Source: JBJXHG01 sp046160865
Lineage (GTDB): Bacteria > Planctomycetota > UBA1135 > GCA-002686595
Direction of reading: 5' to 3'
Assembly: GCA_046160865.1 (NCBI GenBank)
Contig: JBJXHG010000094.1
Coordinates: 36,872 to 100,871, forward strand
DNA: 64,000 bases
A program made the translations under genes and the position numbers. Positions within the stretch are counted from its first letter, which is position 1. Every line of letters begins with the position of its first letter. Under the pieces are notes generated by a model. The model searched no databases. It was not told the DNA's origin and saw nothing but the letters and a program-made list of their open reading frames with translations. Shown here piece after piece: positions 34,364 through 43,059 of this stretch.

Positions 34364-35491
34364 ATGCCAGGTCGCCCTCGTGACGCGCCGCTCACCGTCG
34401 TGCACGTCGACGCGGAGATGGGCTATTCCGGCGGGGAAGTGCAGGTCTTCTTGCTCGTGGAGGGTCTCCGGCGAAACGGCCACCGCTGCATCCTCGTGTG
34501 CCGGCCGGAGAGCCGTTGCGAAGCGGAAGCGCGCGCACGGGAGATCGAGTGTCTGGGCGTGCGCATGGACAGCGAGCTCGACTTCACGGGCGTCGCGCGT
34601 CTGAAGAAGCTCTTCGTGCGCCTGCAGCCCGACATCGTCCACTTGCACACCGGACGCGCGACGTGGATCGGCGGCATCGCGGCGCGCATGGCCGAGCTGC
34701 CGGCGGTCACGACGCGGCGGATGGACCGCCCGGTGAAGAGGAACTGGCGGACGCGCTGGATCTACGGCTCGCTCGTCGAGCGCGCGGTCGCGATCTCGAA
34801 CGCCGTGCAGGTGTGTCTGCGAGAAGGCGGCGTTCCCCCCGAGAAGATCGTGACGATCCCGAGTGCGATCGAGCCGAAGGACCTCGTGCCGGGCCAGGGC
34901 CGCGCCGCCGTGCGAACTGCGCTCGAAGCGACCGGCGACGACGTCGTCGTGCTCGCACTCGGGTCGCTCGTGCAGCGCAAAGGCATCGACGTCCTGATCG
35001 AGGCTGTCGCGCGACTCGCCGCGCGCGGCGTGCGCCCGTGGGTCTGGATCGCGGGCGACGGTGCGGAGCGCGACGTGCTCGAGAAGTTGGCGCGCTCGCA
35101 CGGCGTCGACGCGCGCGTGCGCTTCCTCGGTCGCCGCGACGACGCGGCCGACCTGATCGTCGCGTGCGACATCTTCGTGCAACCCGCGCGGCGCGAAGGC
35201 CTCGGTGTCGCGGCGCTCGAAGCGATGGCGTTGCGCCGTCCGGTCGTCGCGAGTCGCGTCGGCGGTCTCGCAGAAGCCGTAGCGGACGGTCGCACGGGAC
35301 TGCTCGTGCCTCCGGGAGATGCGGTCGCGCTCGCCGACGCGCTCGATCGGCTGGTGCACGACGGCGCGCTGCGCGCGGAGCTCGGCCGCAACGGCCCGGC
35401 CCGCATCGCCGACGGCTTCCAGGCCGAGCAGATGGTCGCGTCGTACGAGGAGCTCTACCGCAAGGTCCTCGAGGAGCGCAGGCAGCGGTGA
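34364..35491 (+). CDS. Glycosyltransferase family 4
   Basis: 375 residues from ATG 34364; an in-frame start at 34280 is possible but adds unconserved residues. Landmarks: VVHVDAEMGYSGGEVQVFLL, DIVHLHTGRATWIGGIAARM, TIPSAIEPKDLVPGQGR, LALGSLVQRKGIDVLIEAVA and the E-x7-E motif in RREGLGVAALEAMALRRPVV. It is the first gene of a three-gene plus-strand unit coupled by 4-bp overlaps, transcribed divergently from the WaaG-like unit. Donor sugar unknown. Confidence 0.9.
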   Translation: MPGRPRDAPLTVVHVDAEMGYSGGEVQVFLLVEGLRRNGHRCILVCRPESRCEAEARAREIECLGVRMDSELDFTGVARLKKLFVRLQPDIVHLHTGRATWIGGIAARMAELPAVTTRRMDRPVKRNWRTRWIYGSLVERAVAISNAVQVCLREGGVPPEKIVTIPSAIEPKDLVPGQGRAAVRTALEATGDDVVVLALGSLVQRKGIDVLIEAVARLAARGVRPWVWIAGDGAERDVLEKLARSHGVDARVRFLGRRDDAADLIVACDIFVQPARREGLGVAALEAMALRRPVVASRVGGLAEAVADGRTGLLVPPGDAVALADALDRLVHDGALRAELGRNGPARIADGFQAEQMVASYEELYRKVLEERRQR

Positions 35492-36366
35492 CGGAACGGC
35501 CGCGGCTCTCCGCCTGCATCGTCGCGATGAACGAGGCCGACCGCCTGGGCGATTGCCTGGCCTCGCTCGCGTTCTGCGACGAGATCGTCGTCGTCGACAG
35601 CCACTCGCAGGACGACACGCGCGCGCTCGCGGCGCGCATGGGCGCGCGCGTCATCGAGCGCGATTGGCCCGGCCACGTGAAACAGAAGGACTTCGCGGTG
35701 CGCGCCGCGGCGCACGACTGGGTGCTGTGTCTCGACGCCGACGAGCGACTTTCGGCCGAGCTCTCGGCCGAGATCCAGCGTCTGCGCGACGCTGGGTTTC
35801 CCGCGCACGCGGGCTGGCGCGCGCCGCGCTTGTCCTCGTTCCTCGGACGCTGGATGCGCCACGGCGCGTGGTATCCGGATTGGCAGCTGCGGCTCTTCGA
35901 TCGCCGGCGCGGCCGCTGGTCCGGCCACGATCCGCACGATCACGTCGAGCTCGACGGTTCGCGCGGCGCGCTCGCGGGCGAGATCCTCCACCATCCGTAC
36001 CGCACGCTCGACGAGCACCTGCGCACGATCGACAAGTACACGACGATCATGGCGGAGGGCCTGCACGCGCGTGGCAAGCGCGCGCGGCCGCTCGATCTCG
36101 CGACGCGGCCGGCCGCGCGCTTCTTGCGCTCGTACGTCTGGAAGCTCGGCGTGCTCGCAGGTTGGCGCGGCTTCTTGCAGGCGTGTCTCGCGGCGCACTA
36201 CGGGCGCATGAAGTACGCGAAGCTGCTCGTGCTGCAGGCACACGCGGAGACGACTCGCCGTCCCGGGGATCCGCACGCAGCCGGCGCACCGCACGCGGCC
36301 GAGGCTCCGACCGAGAGCGGCGCGGACCCGGCCGCGCGGTCACCGCGGCGCCACGGATCGACGTGA
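35488..36366 (+). CDS. Glycosyltransferase family 2, WaaE/KdtX-like
   Basis: 292 residues from GTG 35488, overlapping the previous stop by 4 bp. The protein has RLSACIVAMNEADRLGDCLA, CDEIVVVDSHSQDDTRALA, the DWVLCLDADERLS motif with the DxD, and YPDWQLRLFDRRRGRW with HDHVELDG. These are typical of the WaaE/KdtX heptose-to-glucose core transferases. A C-terminal HYGRMKYAKLLVLQ segment is basic and may touch the membrane. It fits the lipopolysaccharide-core theme of the neighbourhood. Confidence 0.9.
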   Translation: MTERPRLSACIVAMNEADRLGDCLASLAFCDEIVVVDSHSQDDTRALAARMGARVIERDWPGHVKQKDFAVRAAAHDWVLCLDADERLSAELSAEIQRLRDAGFPAHAGWRAPRLSSFLGRWMRHGAWYPDWQLRLFDRRRGRWSGHDPHDHVELDGSRGALAGEILHHPYRTLDEHLRTIDKYTTIMAEGLHARGKRARPLDLATRPAARFLRSYVWKLGVLAGWRGFLQACLAAHYGRMKYAKLLVLQAHAETTRRPGDPHAAGAPHAAEAPTESGADPAARSPRRHGST

Positions 36367-37916
36367 GCGCGCGCGTCGCCGCATTCGGAATCGCGCTCGG
36401 CGCGCTGCTCCTGCTGTACGGCGCGGCATTCTTCGATCCGCCGTACTGGGACGCGCTGCTCGGCGCGTTCCCGCAGGGGCTGTGGCTCGCGCGCAACGGC
36501 TTCGACGGCGTGCGCTTGCTGACCGAGGAGGCGAGCTACATCGACGGTGGTCCGAGCGTCTACCCGTTCAGCGTCTACCCGTACGCGATCGGCGCGCTCT
36601 ACGCACTGGACCTCTCGCCGCGCGCGGTGTTCGGCGTGATGCACGCCGTGTCGTTCGTTTCGGCCGCAGCCGTGCTCGCGTCGCTCGTGCGCATCGTGGC
36701 CGACCACGTTCCGCGAGCCGACGGTGCCGCGAACCCTCCGCTCGGCGTACGGCTCGCGTGCGTGCTGGCGGTATTTCCGTTGTTCGGCTCGATGACGAGT
36801 CAGATCAACATGGACATGCCGCTCGCGGCGTGCACGCTGCTCGCGAGCGAGGCGCTGCTCGCGCGCCGTTACGCGCGCGCGTTCGGGTGGAACACGCTGG
36901 CGCTCCTCGTGAAGCCGAACGGCATCGTCGCCGTCGTGGCCGCCGCGATCACGCTCGCGCTCGTGCGCGATCGCAAGGCGCGCCCGTGGACCTGCGCGCA
37001 CGGCGGCCTGGTGCTCGTGTTCGGGCTGCAGGTGTGGCTCTTGCAGTCGTTCGACCGAGCGCCGCCGTACGTGTCGGTGCTCGGCGGCCTCGTGCAGCTC
37101 TTCCGCTCGCGCCTGTGGATGATCCCGGAATACGGACTCGCGTTCGTCGCGTTCCTCGTGTGGCTGCCGTTCGCGCTGCGGCGCGCGCTGTCACGCTCGG
37201 CCGATCCGCTCGAGCGCCTCGTCACGGTCTTCCTCACCACGTTCGTCGCGTTCTACTTCCAGGTCGGCAACCCGCTGCCGCGCTACTTCCTGCAGTCGCT
37301 GCCGTACTTCTTGTTGTGTGTCGCGCTCCTCGCGCGTCGCTGGCGTATCCCTCGCGCCGCGGGGAACGTGGCCTTTGCTGGCGCGCTCCTCGTGTGCGTC
37401 GTGAACCGGCACGGGATCCTCTATCCGCCGTCGAGGTCGGACTGGGACGTGCAAGAGCTTCGCCGCACGGGCGCCGCGAACGTCGCGCAGCGCCTCGCGC
37501 GCAACGATGGATTCCTGCTCGAGCGCTCGCTCGAGTACCAGGACGACCTCGAGCTCTCGCGCGCGCTCGCGCGCGACCTCGACGCGCTGCCGCGCGACTC
37601 GACGGTGCTCGTCGCGAACTGGCCGCTCGCGCACCTGCTCGCGTTTCCGGAGTTCGGCTACGTCGACAGCGGCTTCCGCGTGTGCGCGCCGGACCAACCG
37701 CTCGCTTACGACCCGCGCGGAGTGCGCTTCACCGATCTCTATGCGAAGTCGGCGGGTGAGTGGAAGCGCAAGGTCTCGGACGACGTCGTGTGGGTCGTCG
37801 CGCCGAACGTGTTCAGCTCCGGGGCGACGCGCGTGCTCGTGGGCGACCTGGTGCTGCACGTCGCCGAGCACGGCGACCACAAAGCGTTCGTGCTGCGGCG
37901 GAAGGACTGGGAGTGA
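36363..37916 (+). CDS. GT-C-type membrane glycosyltransferase (ArnT/PMT-like)
   Basis: 517 residues from GTG 36363, coupled to the previous gene by a 4-bp GTGA overlap. About ten N-terminal helices are followed by a soluble C-terminal domain of about 150 residues. The first periplasmic loop has the acidic motif FFDPPYWDALLGAFPQG, as expected for GT-C enzymes that use polyprenyl-phosphate sugars. Other helices include VRLACVLAVFPLFGSMTSQ and LVTVFLTTFVAFYFQVG. It could add a sugar to a surface glycan on the periplasmic side. Family assignment rests on topology and the loop motif. Confidence 0.75.
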   Translation: MSARVAAFGIALGALLLLYGAAFFDPPYWDALLGAFPQGLWLARNGFDGVRLLTEEASYIDGGPSVYPFSVYPYAIGALYALDLSPRAVFGVMHAVSFVSAAAVLASLVRIVADHVPRADGAANPPLGVRLACVLAVFPLFGSMTSQINMDMPLAACTLLASEALLARRYARAFGWNTLALLVKPNGIVAVVAAAITLALVRDRKARPWTCAHGGLVLVFGLQVWLLQSFDRAPPYVSVLGGLVQLFRSRLWMIPEYGLAFVAFLVWLPFALRRALSRSADPLERLVTVFLTTFVAFYFQVGNPLPRYFLQSLPYFLLCVALLARRWRIPRAAGNVAFAGALLVCVVNRHGILYPPSRSDWDVQELRRTGAANVAQRLARNDGFLLERSLEYQDDLELSRALARDLDALPRDSTVLVANWPLAHLLAFPEFGYVDSGFRVCAPDQPLAYDPRGVRFTDLYAKSAGEWKRKVSDDVVWVVAPNVFSSGATRVLVGDLVLHVAEHGDHKAFVLRRKDWE

Positions 37917-37987
37917 GCGTCCTCCGTGAATCTCACGGACGCCCGCTCCACCACGTGCGGAAGCGTTGTACGCGCGTGCGCGTGCCA

Positions 37988-38152
37988 TAGCAGCCCGTGG
38001 TGAAAGTGCTTCGAGCGCGAAAGCGGCTCGCTCGCGTCGGAGCAAGAAGCGCGACCGCAGGCGAATCCTCGCGATTCGCGGAGGATCGCGCGACGCCGCG
38101 TCGGCGCGAACGGGCGGGTTTCGCGCCGAATGACTTTCACCACGGGCTGATA
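37988..38152. repeat. Long palindromic repeat, family A copy A1
   Basis: About 165 bp. The left end TAGCAGCCCGTGGTGAAAGT pairs with the right end ACTTTCACCACGGGCTG, and the arms continue inwards with GCGCGAAA and its complement and a GATCC-containing centre. A second copy is at 39040-39206 and a solo end at 22250-22276. It starts about 70 bp after the stop of the GT-C gene. Confidence 0.85.
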
Positions 38153-38410
38153 GGCGAAGAGGCGCTCGGCGCCGTGGCGGAACAGCGGTGTGTGCGGCCC
38201 GAAGCGTGCCCACGAGAAGCCGTCGCCGATTCGCGCGCGGCGCAGGTCGACGACGGACGCATCGGCGGGCAACGTCGACGCGAACGTCCGCAACGTCGCA
38301 TCGGCAGAGCTCGCGAGCTCCGCGGCGCGGCGTGCGGCGGTGTCCTGCGCCCACACGCGCGACGCCGCGTCCTCGTGCACCTCGTCGATCGGGCCCGCGT
38401 GCGGCGGGTT
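38153..38410 (-). pseudogene. Gene fragment between two palindromic repeats
   Basis: The minus strand is open across this interval with normal protein composition: WAQDTAARRAAELASSADAT, then FASTLPADASVVDLRRARIG, then FSWARFGPHTPLFRHGAERL. No ATG or ribosome site precedes it (a GTG at 38380 is the only start-like codon), and at its 3-prime end the frame runs into repeat A1. It looks like part of a gene whose ends were replaced by repeats B4 and A1. Family not recognised. Confidence 0.35.
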
Positions 38411-38585
38411 AGCCCGCAACTCTCACCACGCCCTGCTACGGTCGCGCCAACGCGCACGGAGCTGCGTTGTTGGATCGGAATCGATCCTCGCTGACCTTCC
38501 AGGTCAGCTCCGGTCGATTCCGATGCAACGCCTTGCTCCAAACGCGCTGGCGCAACCTCGCGACGGACGTGGTGAGAAATGCGGG
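38411..38585. repeat. Long palindromic repeat, family B copy B4
   Basis: About 175 bp, the most complete family B element. Ends AGCCCGCA (38411-38418) and TGCGGGCT (38578-38585) are perfect complements, followed inwards by CTCACCACG and CGTGGTGAG, and by TCGGAATCGA cores on each arm. The half copy at 34106-34180 matches its left arm. The 3-prime end of the SUKH gene reads into its right arm. Confidence 0.88.
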
Positions 38586-39007
38586 CTGGAGAACTCGAGC
38601 ACGTGCTGCGCGAAGCTCGCGACGTCCTCGCATTGGTAGACGACGACGGGCGGGTCGTGCGCGACGTAGAACACAGGACCGAAGCGGTCGGACGAGGGCC
38701 ATAGGTCGACGATCCAGAAGTTGCCGTAGCCGTCGTGCGCGATCGAGAGTGGATGCGGGAAGAGATCGGGTAGAGCTTGTCCACCCACGTCGACGAACTG
38801 GAACTGGTCGAGCGCCGTCCCGGCGAGGCCGCTCGTCATCCGCAGCAGCGCGCGCGCTTCGGTGGGCAGCGCGAAACCGAGCTCGCGCTCGATCGTCGCG
38901 AGCTCGGACTCGGTCACGGGCGGCATGAGCTGGATGCGCTCCGTGTGGCCGTCTTCGTCGACGACGGACAGGCCTGCGGCGGACGAGAAGACCTCGATGG
39001 CATTCAT
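38504..39007 (-). CDS. SUKH (SMI1/KNR4) family immunity-like protein with repeat-derived C terminus
   Basis: 167 codons from ATG 39007, of which about 140 are native. The SUKH pattern is visible: PPVTESELATIERELGFALP, a LLRMTSGLAG turn, PLSIAHDGYGNFWIVDLW, GPVFYVAHDPP and EDVASFAQHVLEF near the usual family end. SUKH proteins commonly act as immunity proteins against secreted polymorphic toxins, or as cell-wall and stress adaptors. From codon 141 the frame enters repeat B4 (SSPHFSPRPS and on), and the stop at 38504 lies inside the repeat. No toxin gene is nearby. Confidence 0.75.
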   Translation of the reverse strand: MNAIEVFSSAAGLSVVDEDGHTERIQLMPPVTESELATIERELGFALPTEARALLRMTSGLAGTALDQFQFVDVGGQALPDLFPHPLSIAHDGYGNFWIVDLWPSSDRFGPVFYVAHDPPVVVYQCEDVASFAQHVLEFSSPHFSPRPSRGCASAFGARRCIGIDRS

Positions 39008-39039
39008 CGCGGCATCTTGGAGTGCCGCGCGTCGCAGGG

Positions 39040-39206
39040 CTAGCAGTCCGTGGTGAAGGTGCTTCGAGCCCGAAAGCGGCCCGTTCGCGTCAGAACAAGG
39101 AGCGAGACCGCAGGCGAATCGTCGAGATTCGCCGCGGATCGAGCGACGCCGGGCTGGCGCGAACGGGCCGCTTTCGGGCTGAATGACTTTCACCACGGGC
39201 TGCTAG
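39040..39206. repeat. Long palindromic repeat, family A copy A2
   Basis: 167 bp, bounded by CTAG at both ends. The left end CTAGCAGTCCGTGGTGAAGG and right end CTTTCACCACGGGCTGCTAG are near-perfect complements, and inner arms share CGAAAGCGGCCCGTTCGCG with CGCGAACGGGCCGCTTTCG. Differences between arms and between copies A1 and A2 are often compensatory. It separates the SUKH start from the lipoprotein start at 39220. Confidence 0.88.
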
Positions 39207-39219
39207 ACTCCGCGTCCCG

Positions 39220-41595
39220 ATGCCTTCGCGACACGAGAAGAGCTGTCTGCGCGCGGCCGTCGCGTGCTTCGCGTTGCTCGCGCTCGCGTGCCAACGCCGC
39301 GACCCGGTCGATTGGCAATCGGGCGGTGCCGCGTTGATGCGCAACTTGCTGCGCGCGAACGAGGTCGACGTCGTGTGCGAGGAAGCGCTCGCCAGTGCGT
39401 GCGAGCTCGCCGCCGCCGACTCCGAGCGCGCGTACGCATTCGACTATCGCATCGTGCCCGGCAAGCACGAGGTGCGCGCTGGCGCGGCGCGCATCGTCGT
39501 CGGCACGTACGAGTTCCCGCCCGCGCGCGCGCTGCTCGACCACGTCGGCGTGCGCTACGGCGACTGGGAGCAAGGCCGCGGCTTCTTGTGGCAAGAGCAA
39601 GTGTTCGTCGCGCGCAACGACGCCTTGATCGCCACGTTCGAGGACCCCGAGCGCCCCGGATTGCCGGTGACGCTCGTGTTCGGCAACGAGGTCGAGCCGC
39701 TCGCGCGGTACATCGGAGAGCTCGCGCCGGCGTATCGGCCGTGGATCCGTTTCTTCCATTCCGGCGAGCTCACGTTGTCGGGCCCGATGAGCGTCGAAGG
39801 GCTCGTGATCCAGCACAAGCTCGATCGGCTCGGTGCGCGCGACTACGCGATCTCGATCGACTTCGCCGAGCTGCCGGTCGTCGCAGCGGGCGTGCGCGGC
39901 CGCGCGTCGCGCGCGATTCCTCCGGTGCGCCTGCGCGCGTATCTCGAAGCCGTCGACGCGGCGCGCGCGCGGATCGCGCGCTGGATGGCGACGCCGGACG
40001 CGAGCGTCGATGGCGCAGCGGCCGCGGCGCTGCCGATCGTCGCGCTCTCCTTGTACGCCGAGCCCGAGCACTTCGCCGTGAAGGGCGGCGTCGAAGGCCT
40101 CGGCTACGTGAACCCGGTCACACGCTCCGTGCACGCGCTGTGCGCCGAGCACGTGCCCGACGACGGCGGCGCGGCGGTCGCAGCCGCGAGCGCGCTCGAG
40201 ATCGCTGGTCCGCCGGCGCACGCGTGGATGCTCGATGCGGCGGGCGTAGACGCCGCGGGAGCGTGGTGGGGGGGCGAACTCGTGCCGACCGCGGTCTGGA
40301 TCGCGACCGCGGGGCGCGCGCCCGAGGTCGCCGAGCTCGCGGACGCGCGTGCCGAGCTCCGCCGTTCGCGCCACGTGCTCGTGCCGCTGCGCGCGCTGCT
40401 CTTGCGGTTCCTGCGCGAGTCGCGTGGCGACGGCTTCGTGCGTCAATTGTGGAACGGCACGACCTTGCTGCCGGCAGGTCTCGATCCGGAGTTCTCCGCG
40501 TGGCTTGCACGTGCCGCGGACGAGCATGTGGACGACATGCGCATGCGGCGCGAGCTCCCGCGCGCGACCACGTCCTTCCTGAAGGGTGTCGGCGTCGCCG
40601 AGCGCGATCGCGCGCCCGAGCACGGCTTCGGCTCGCGCGCTTACTTGCAGTCGCTCACGGAGATCGGCGACCTCGGCGCGAACGCGGTGCTCCTCTCGAG
40701 CTCCTTGTCCGACACGTTCGATCCGCCGGAGTTCGCGGGACTCGGCGCGGCGGGCGGGTACGGCGCGCTCGAAGGCGATCTGCAGCTCTTCGCCGCGATC
40801 ACGCGCGCGAAAGCACGCGGCCTCGCGGTGCTCGTGTCACCGTCCTTGCTCACGTCGCCGAACGGATCGCTGCGCGGCTCGTACCTCGGGCCGAACGAGC
40901 AGGACGTCGCGCAGACGTTCGAGAGCTACGCGCGCTTCCTCGAGCACTTCGGTCTGATCGCGGAGCTCGCGCGCGCGGATTGGCTGTCGATCGGAACGCG
41001 GATCCCCGAGCTCGCGACGCCCGTCGACGAGGGGCGCCGCGGCCGCCCGGAGAGCGCCGAGTGGAAGCGCGCGGGTTGGGCGCGTGCGATCCGCGCCGCG
41101 CGGGGCGTCTTCACGGGCCGCTTGCTGCTCAGTGTGAGCTCGCCGCGCGAGCTCGAAAAGATCGAATTGTGGAAGGACCTCGACGCGATCGGACTCGAGC
41201 TCGACGTCGAGGTCGACCGGCGCAACGCGTCCGGTACGTACGGCGCACGGCGCGAGCTCCTCGACGACCTCACCAGCGCCCTTGCCGAGGTCGAAGCTTT
41301 CGCCGCGCGCGTCGATCGGCCGTTCGTGATCACGCAAGCCGGGTTCGAGCGCCGCCGGACGCCCGCGCGACGCACGCCCGCGGGCTTCGGTGCGAGCGAG
41401 GTCGACTTGCAGTATCTCGGGCTCAGCATCCTCGCGAGCATGTACAACGTCCGCGCGCGGACGCCGCACTGGCAGGGCATCTTCTTGTGGCGTTGGAGCA
41501 GCGACCCCGCCGATCCGGGCGCGTCGGATCACGACTGGCTCTTGTCTGGATCGCCCGGGCTCGAGCTCGTCGAGCGCTCGTTCCGCGCGCAGTGA
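39220..41595 (+). CDS. Large lipoprotein with GH113-like C-terminal domain
   Basis: 791 residues. A lipoprotein signal peptide (FALLALAC, with the lipid Cys near residue 24) precedes about 440 residues I cannot assign, which include YEFPPARALLDHVGVRYGDW and FVARNDALIATFEDPERPG. From about residue 460 the sequence resembles glycoside hydrolase family 113-like TIM barrels: LTEIGDLGANAVLLSSSLSD, ITRAKARGLAVLVSPSLLT, WARAIRAARGVFTGRLLLSV, LWKDLDAIGLELDVEVDRR, RPFVITQAGFERRR and GIFLWRWSSDPADPG. The strand with LDVEV and the ITQAGFE strand would hold catalytic residues, though the usual Glu of the latter seems shifted. It starts 14 bp after repeat A2 and ends 4 bp before the convergent mgtE stop. 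Confidence 0.7.
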   Translation: MPSRHEKSCLRAAVACFALLALACQRRDPVDWQSGGAALMRNLLRANEVDVVCEEALASACELAAADSERAYAFDYRIVPGKHEVRAGAARIVVGTYEFPPARALLDHVGVRYGDWEQGRGFLWQEQVFVARNDALIATFEDPERPGLPVTLVFGNEVEPLARYIGELAPAYRPWIRFFHSGELTLSGPMSVEGLVIQHKLDRLGARDYAISIDFAELPVVAAGVRGRASRAIPPVRLRAYLEAVDAARARIARWMATPDASVDGAAAAALPIVALSLYAEPEHFAVKGGVEGLGYVNPVTRSVHALCAEHVPDDGGAAVAAASALEIAGPPAHAWMLDAAGVDAAGAWWGGELVPTAVWIATAGRAPEVAELADARAELRRSRHVLVPLRALLLRFLRESRGDGFVRQLWNGTTLLPAGLDPEFSAWLARAADEHVDDMRMRRELPRATTSFLKGVGVAERDRAPEHGFGSRAYLQSLTEIGDLGANAVLLSSSLSDTFDPPEFAGLGAAGGYGALEGDLQLFAAITRAKARGLAVLVSPSLLTSPNGSLRGSYLGPNEQDVAQTFESYARFLEHFGLIAELARADWLSIGTRIPELATPVDEGRRGRPESAEWKRAGWARAIRAARGVFTGRLLLSVSSPRELEKIELWKDLDAIGLELDVEVDRRNASGTYGARRELLDDLTSALAEVEAFAARVDRPFVITQAGFERRRTPARRTPAGFGASEVDLQYLGLSILASMYNVRARTPHWQGIFLWRWSSDPADPGASDHDWLLSGSPGLELVERSFRAQ

Positions 41596-41599
41596 CGCG

Positions 41600-42961
41600 T
41601 CAGAGCAGCGTGCCCGTGAGCAGCGTCGCCGCGGTCGTGAAGTAGATCAGCACGCCGGTGACGTCGACCAGCGTCGCGACGAGCGGTGCCGACGCGACCG
41701 CGGGGTCGAGGCCGACGCGCTTCAGCATGAACGGGAGCAACGATCCCGCCAGCGTGCCCCAGGTCGCGACGCACACGACGCTCAGCGTGACCGTGCCGGC
41801 GATCAAGAGGTAGTGCGCACCGTAGTAGCCGACGCTCGGATCGTGCTCGTGATCGAACACGTGCTGCCAGATCACGATGCGTACGAGACCGAGCGCTCCG
41901 AGGAGCGCACCGAGCGTGAGGCCGGCGGCGAGCTCGCGCGTGAAGACGCGCCACCAGTCGCGCAAGCGCACTTCGCCGAGCGCGATCGCCCGAATGACGA
42001 GCGTCGATGCCTGCGAGCCGCAATTGCCGCCGCTGGAGAGGATGAGCGGCACGAACAAGGACAGCACCTTGGCGCGATCGAGCTCGCTCTGGAAGTGTCC
42101 CATCGCGCTGATCGTCAGCGTCTGTCCGAGGAACAGCGCGGTCAGCCAGCCGGCGCGCGCCTTGATCATCTCCGCGAAGCCGACCTGCAGGTAGGGCGCG
42201 CCCAGCGCGGCGGTACCACCGATCTTCTGGATGTCCTCGGTCGCCTCCTCGCGCACGACGTCGACGATGTCGTCGGCGGTCACGACGCCCTTCATGCGGC
42301 CCTGCGCGTCGACGACGGGGATTGCCATCAAGTTCGCCGTCGCGAACAAGCGCGACACGGCCTCTTGATCCATCTCCTCGTGCACCGTGACGAGCTCCTT
42401 CTCCATCACGTCGCGCACGAGCGCGTCGCCGCGCGCCATCATCAGCTGGCGGAACGAGACGATGCCGAGCAGGTGCAGTCCTTCGCCGAGCACGTACGCG
42501 TAGTAGATGCTCTCGACCCGCTCGCGCGTCTGGCGGCGCAGGTAACTGATCGCCTCGTCGACGCGCATGTCGGGGCGCAGGCGCGCGTAGCGCGGATTCA
42601 TCAACCCGCCGGCCTCGTCCTCCGAGTAGGCGAGCAGCGCGTTGATCTCCTTGCGCGTCGGCTCGTCGAGCAGCGCGAGCAAGCGCGATCGATCGTCGAC
42701 CGGTGCTTCCTGGATCACGTCCGCCACGTCGTCGGGCGGCAGCGCGCGTAGCCACCAACGCTGCTCGATCGTCGGCAGGCCGAGCACGACGTGCGAGCGA
42801 TCGAGCGCGGAGAGCTCGAGGAAGAACTCCTCCGCCTGGATTTGCGGGAGCGCGCGAAAGGCCTCGACCTGCTCCGACGGATCGAGAACGGGCCACGCGT
42901 CGCGCAGGTCCTCCGCGGTGACGTGGGCGACGAAGCCCGGCTCGATTTCGCTGGCAGTCAT
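41600..42961 (-). CDS. mgtE: Magnesium transporter MgtE
   Basis: 453 residues, the usual MgtE length. Domains in order: a superhelical N domain (residues 1-130; LPPDDVADVIQEAPVDDRSR), two CBS domains (about 135-260; YAYVLGEGLHLLGIVSFRQL and GVVTADDIVDVVREE), a connecting helix and five transmembrane helices. The pore helices contain LSSGGNCGSQASTLVIRAIA and the last helices PLVATLVDVTGVLIYF, where the Asp binds magnesium. It conducts magnesium into the cell and closes when the cytosolic domains are loaded with magnesium. It converges tightly with the lipoprotein gene. Confidence 0.97.
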   Translation of the reverse strand: MTASEIEPGFVAHVTAEDLRDAWPVLDPSEQVEAFRALPQIQAEEFFLELSALDRSHVVLGLPTIEQRWWLRALPPDDVADVIQEAPVDDRSRLLALLDEPTRKEINALLAYSEDEAGGLMNPRYARLRPDMRVDEAISYLRRQTRERVESIYYAYVLGEGLHLLGIVSFRQLMMARGDALVRDVMEKELVTVHEEMDQEAVSRLFATANLMAIPVVDAQGRMKGVVTADDIVDVVREEATEDIQKIGGTAALGAPYLQVGFAEMIKARAGWLTALFLGQTLTISAMGHFQSELDRAKVLSLFVPLILSSGGNCGSQASTLVIRAIALGEVRLRDWWRVFTRELAAGLTLGALLGALGLVRIVIWQHVFDHEHDPSVGYYGAHYLLIAGTVTLSVVCVATWGTLAGSLLPFMLKRVGLDPAVASAPLVATLVDVTGVLIYFTTAATLLTGTLL

Positions 42962-43059
42962 GGAAGGGACGAAGCGTTCCTCTTTCTAACGCGCCGCCCG
43001 CCGCGACGCGCGTGGCAATTCCGACAGAACGTGCGCGGGTGCGTCGACGCGCGTGCGCG

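Noticed and set aside
31309..34395. Minus-strand frame of about 1000 codons across the methyltransferases and WaaG-like gene
   Set aside because: Only its last 245 codons (the methyltransferase from GTG 32046) are real; the rest is another frame of the two upstream genes.
38153..38410. Complete small toxin gene paired with the SUKH protein
   Set aside because: There is no proper start or independent stop and no recognisable toxin motif; a fragment is the safer call.
37988..39206. Integron cassette array
   Set aside because: No integrase is visible, repeats occur in both orientations and elsewhere in the window, and no attC-type core sites are seen.
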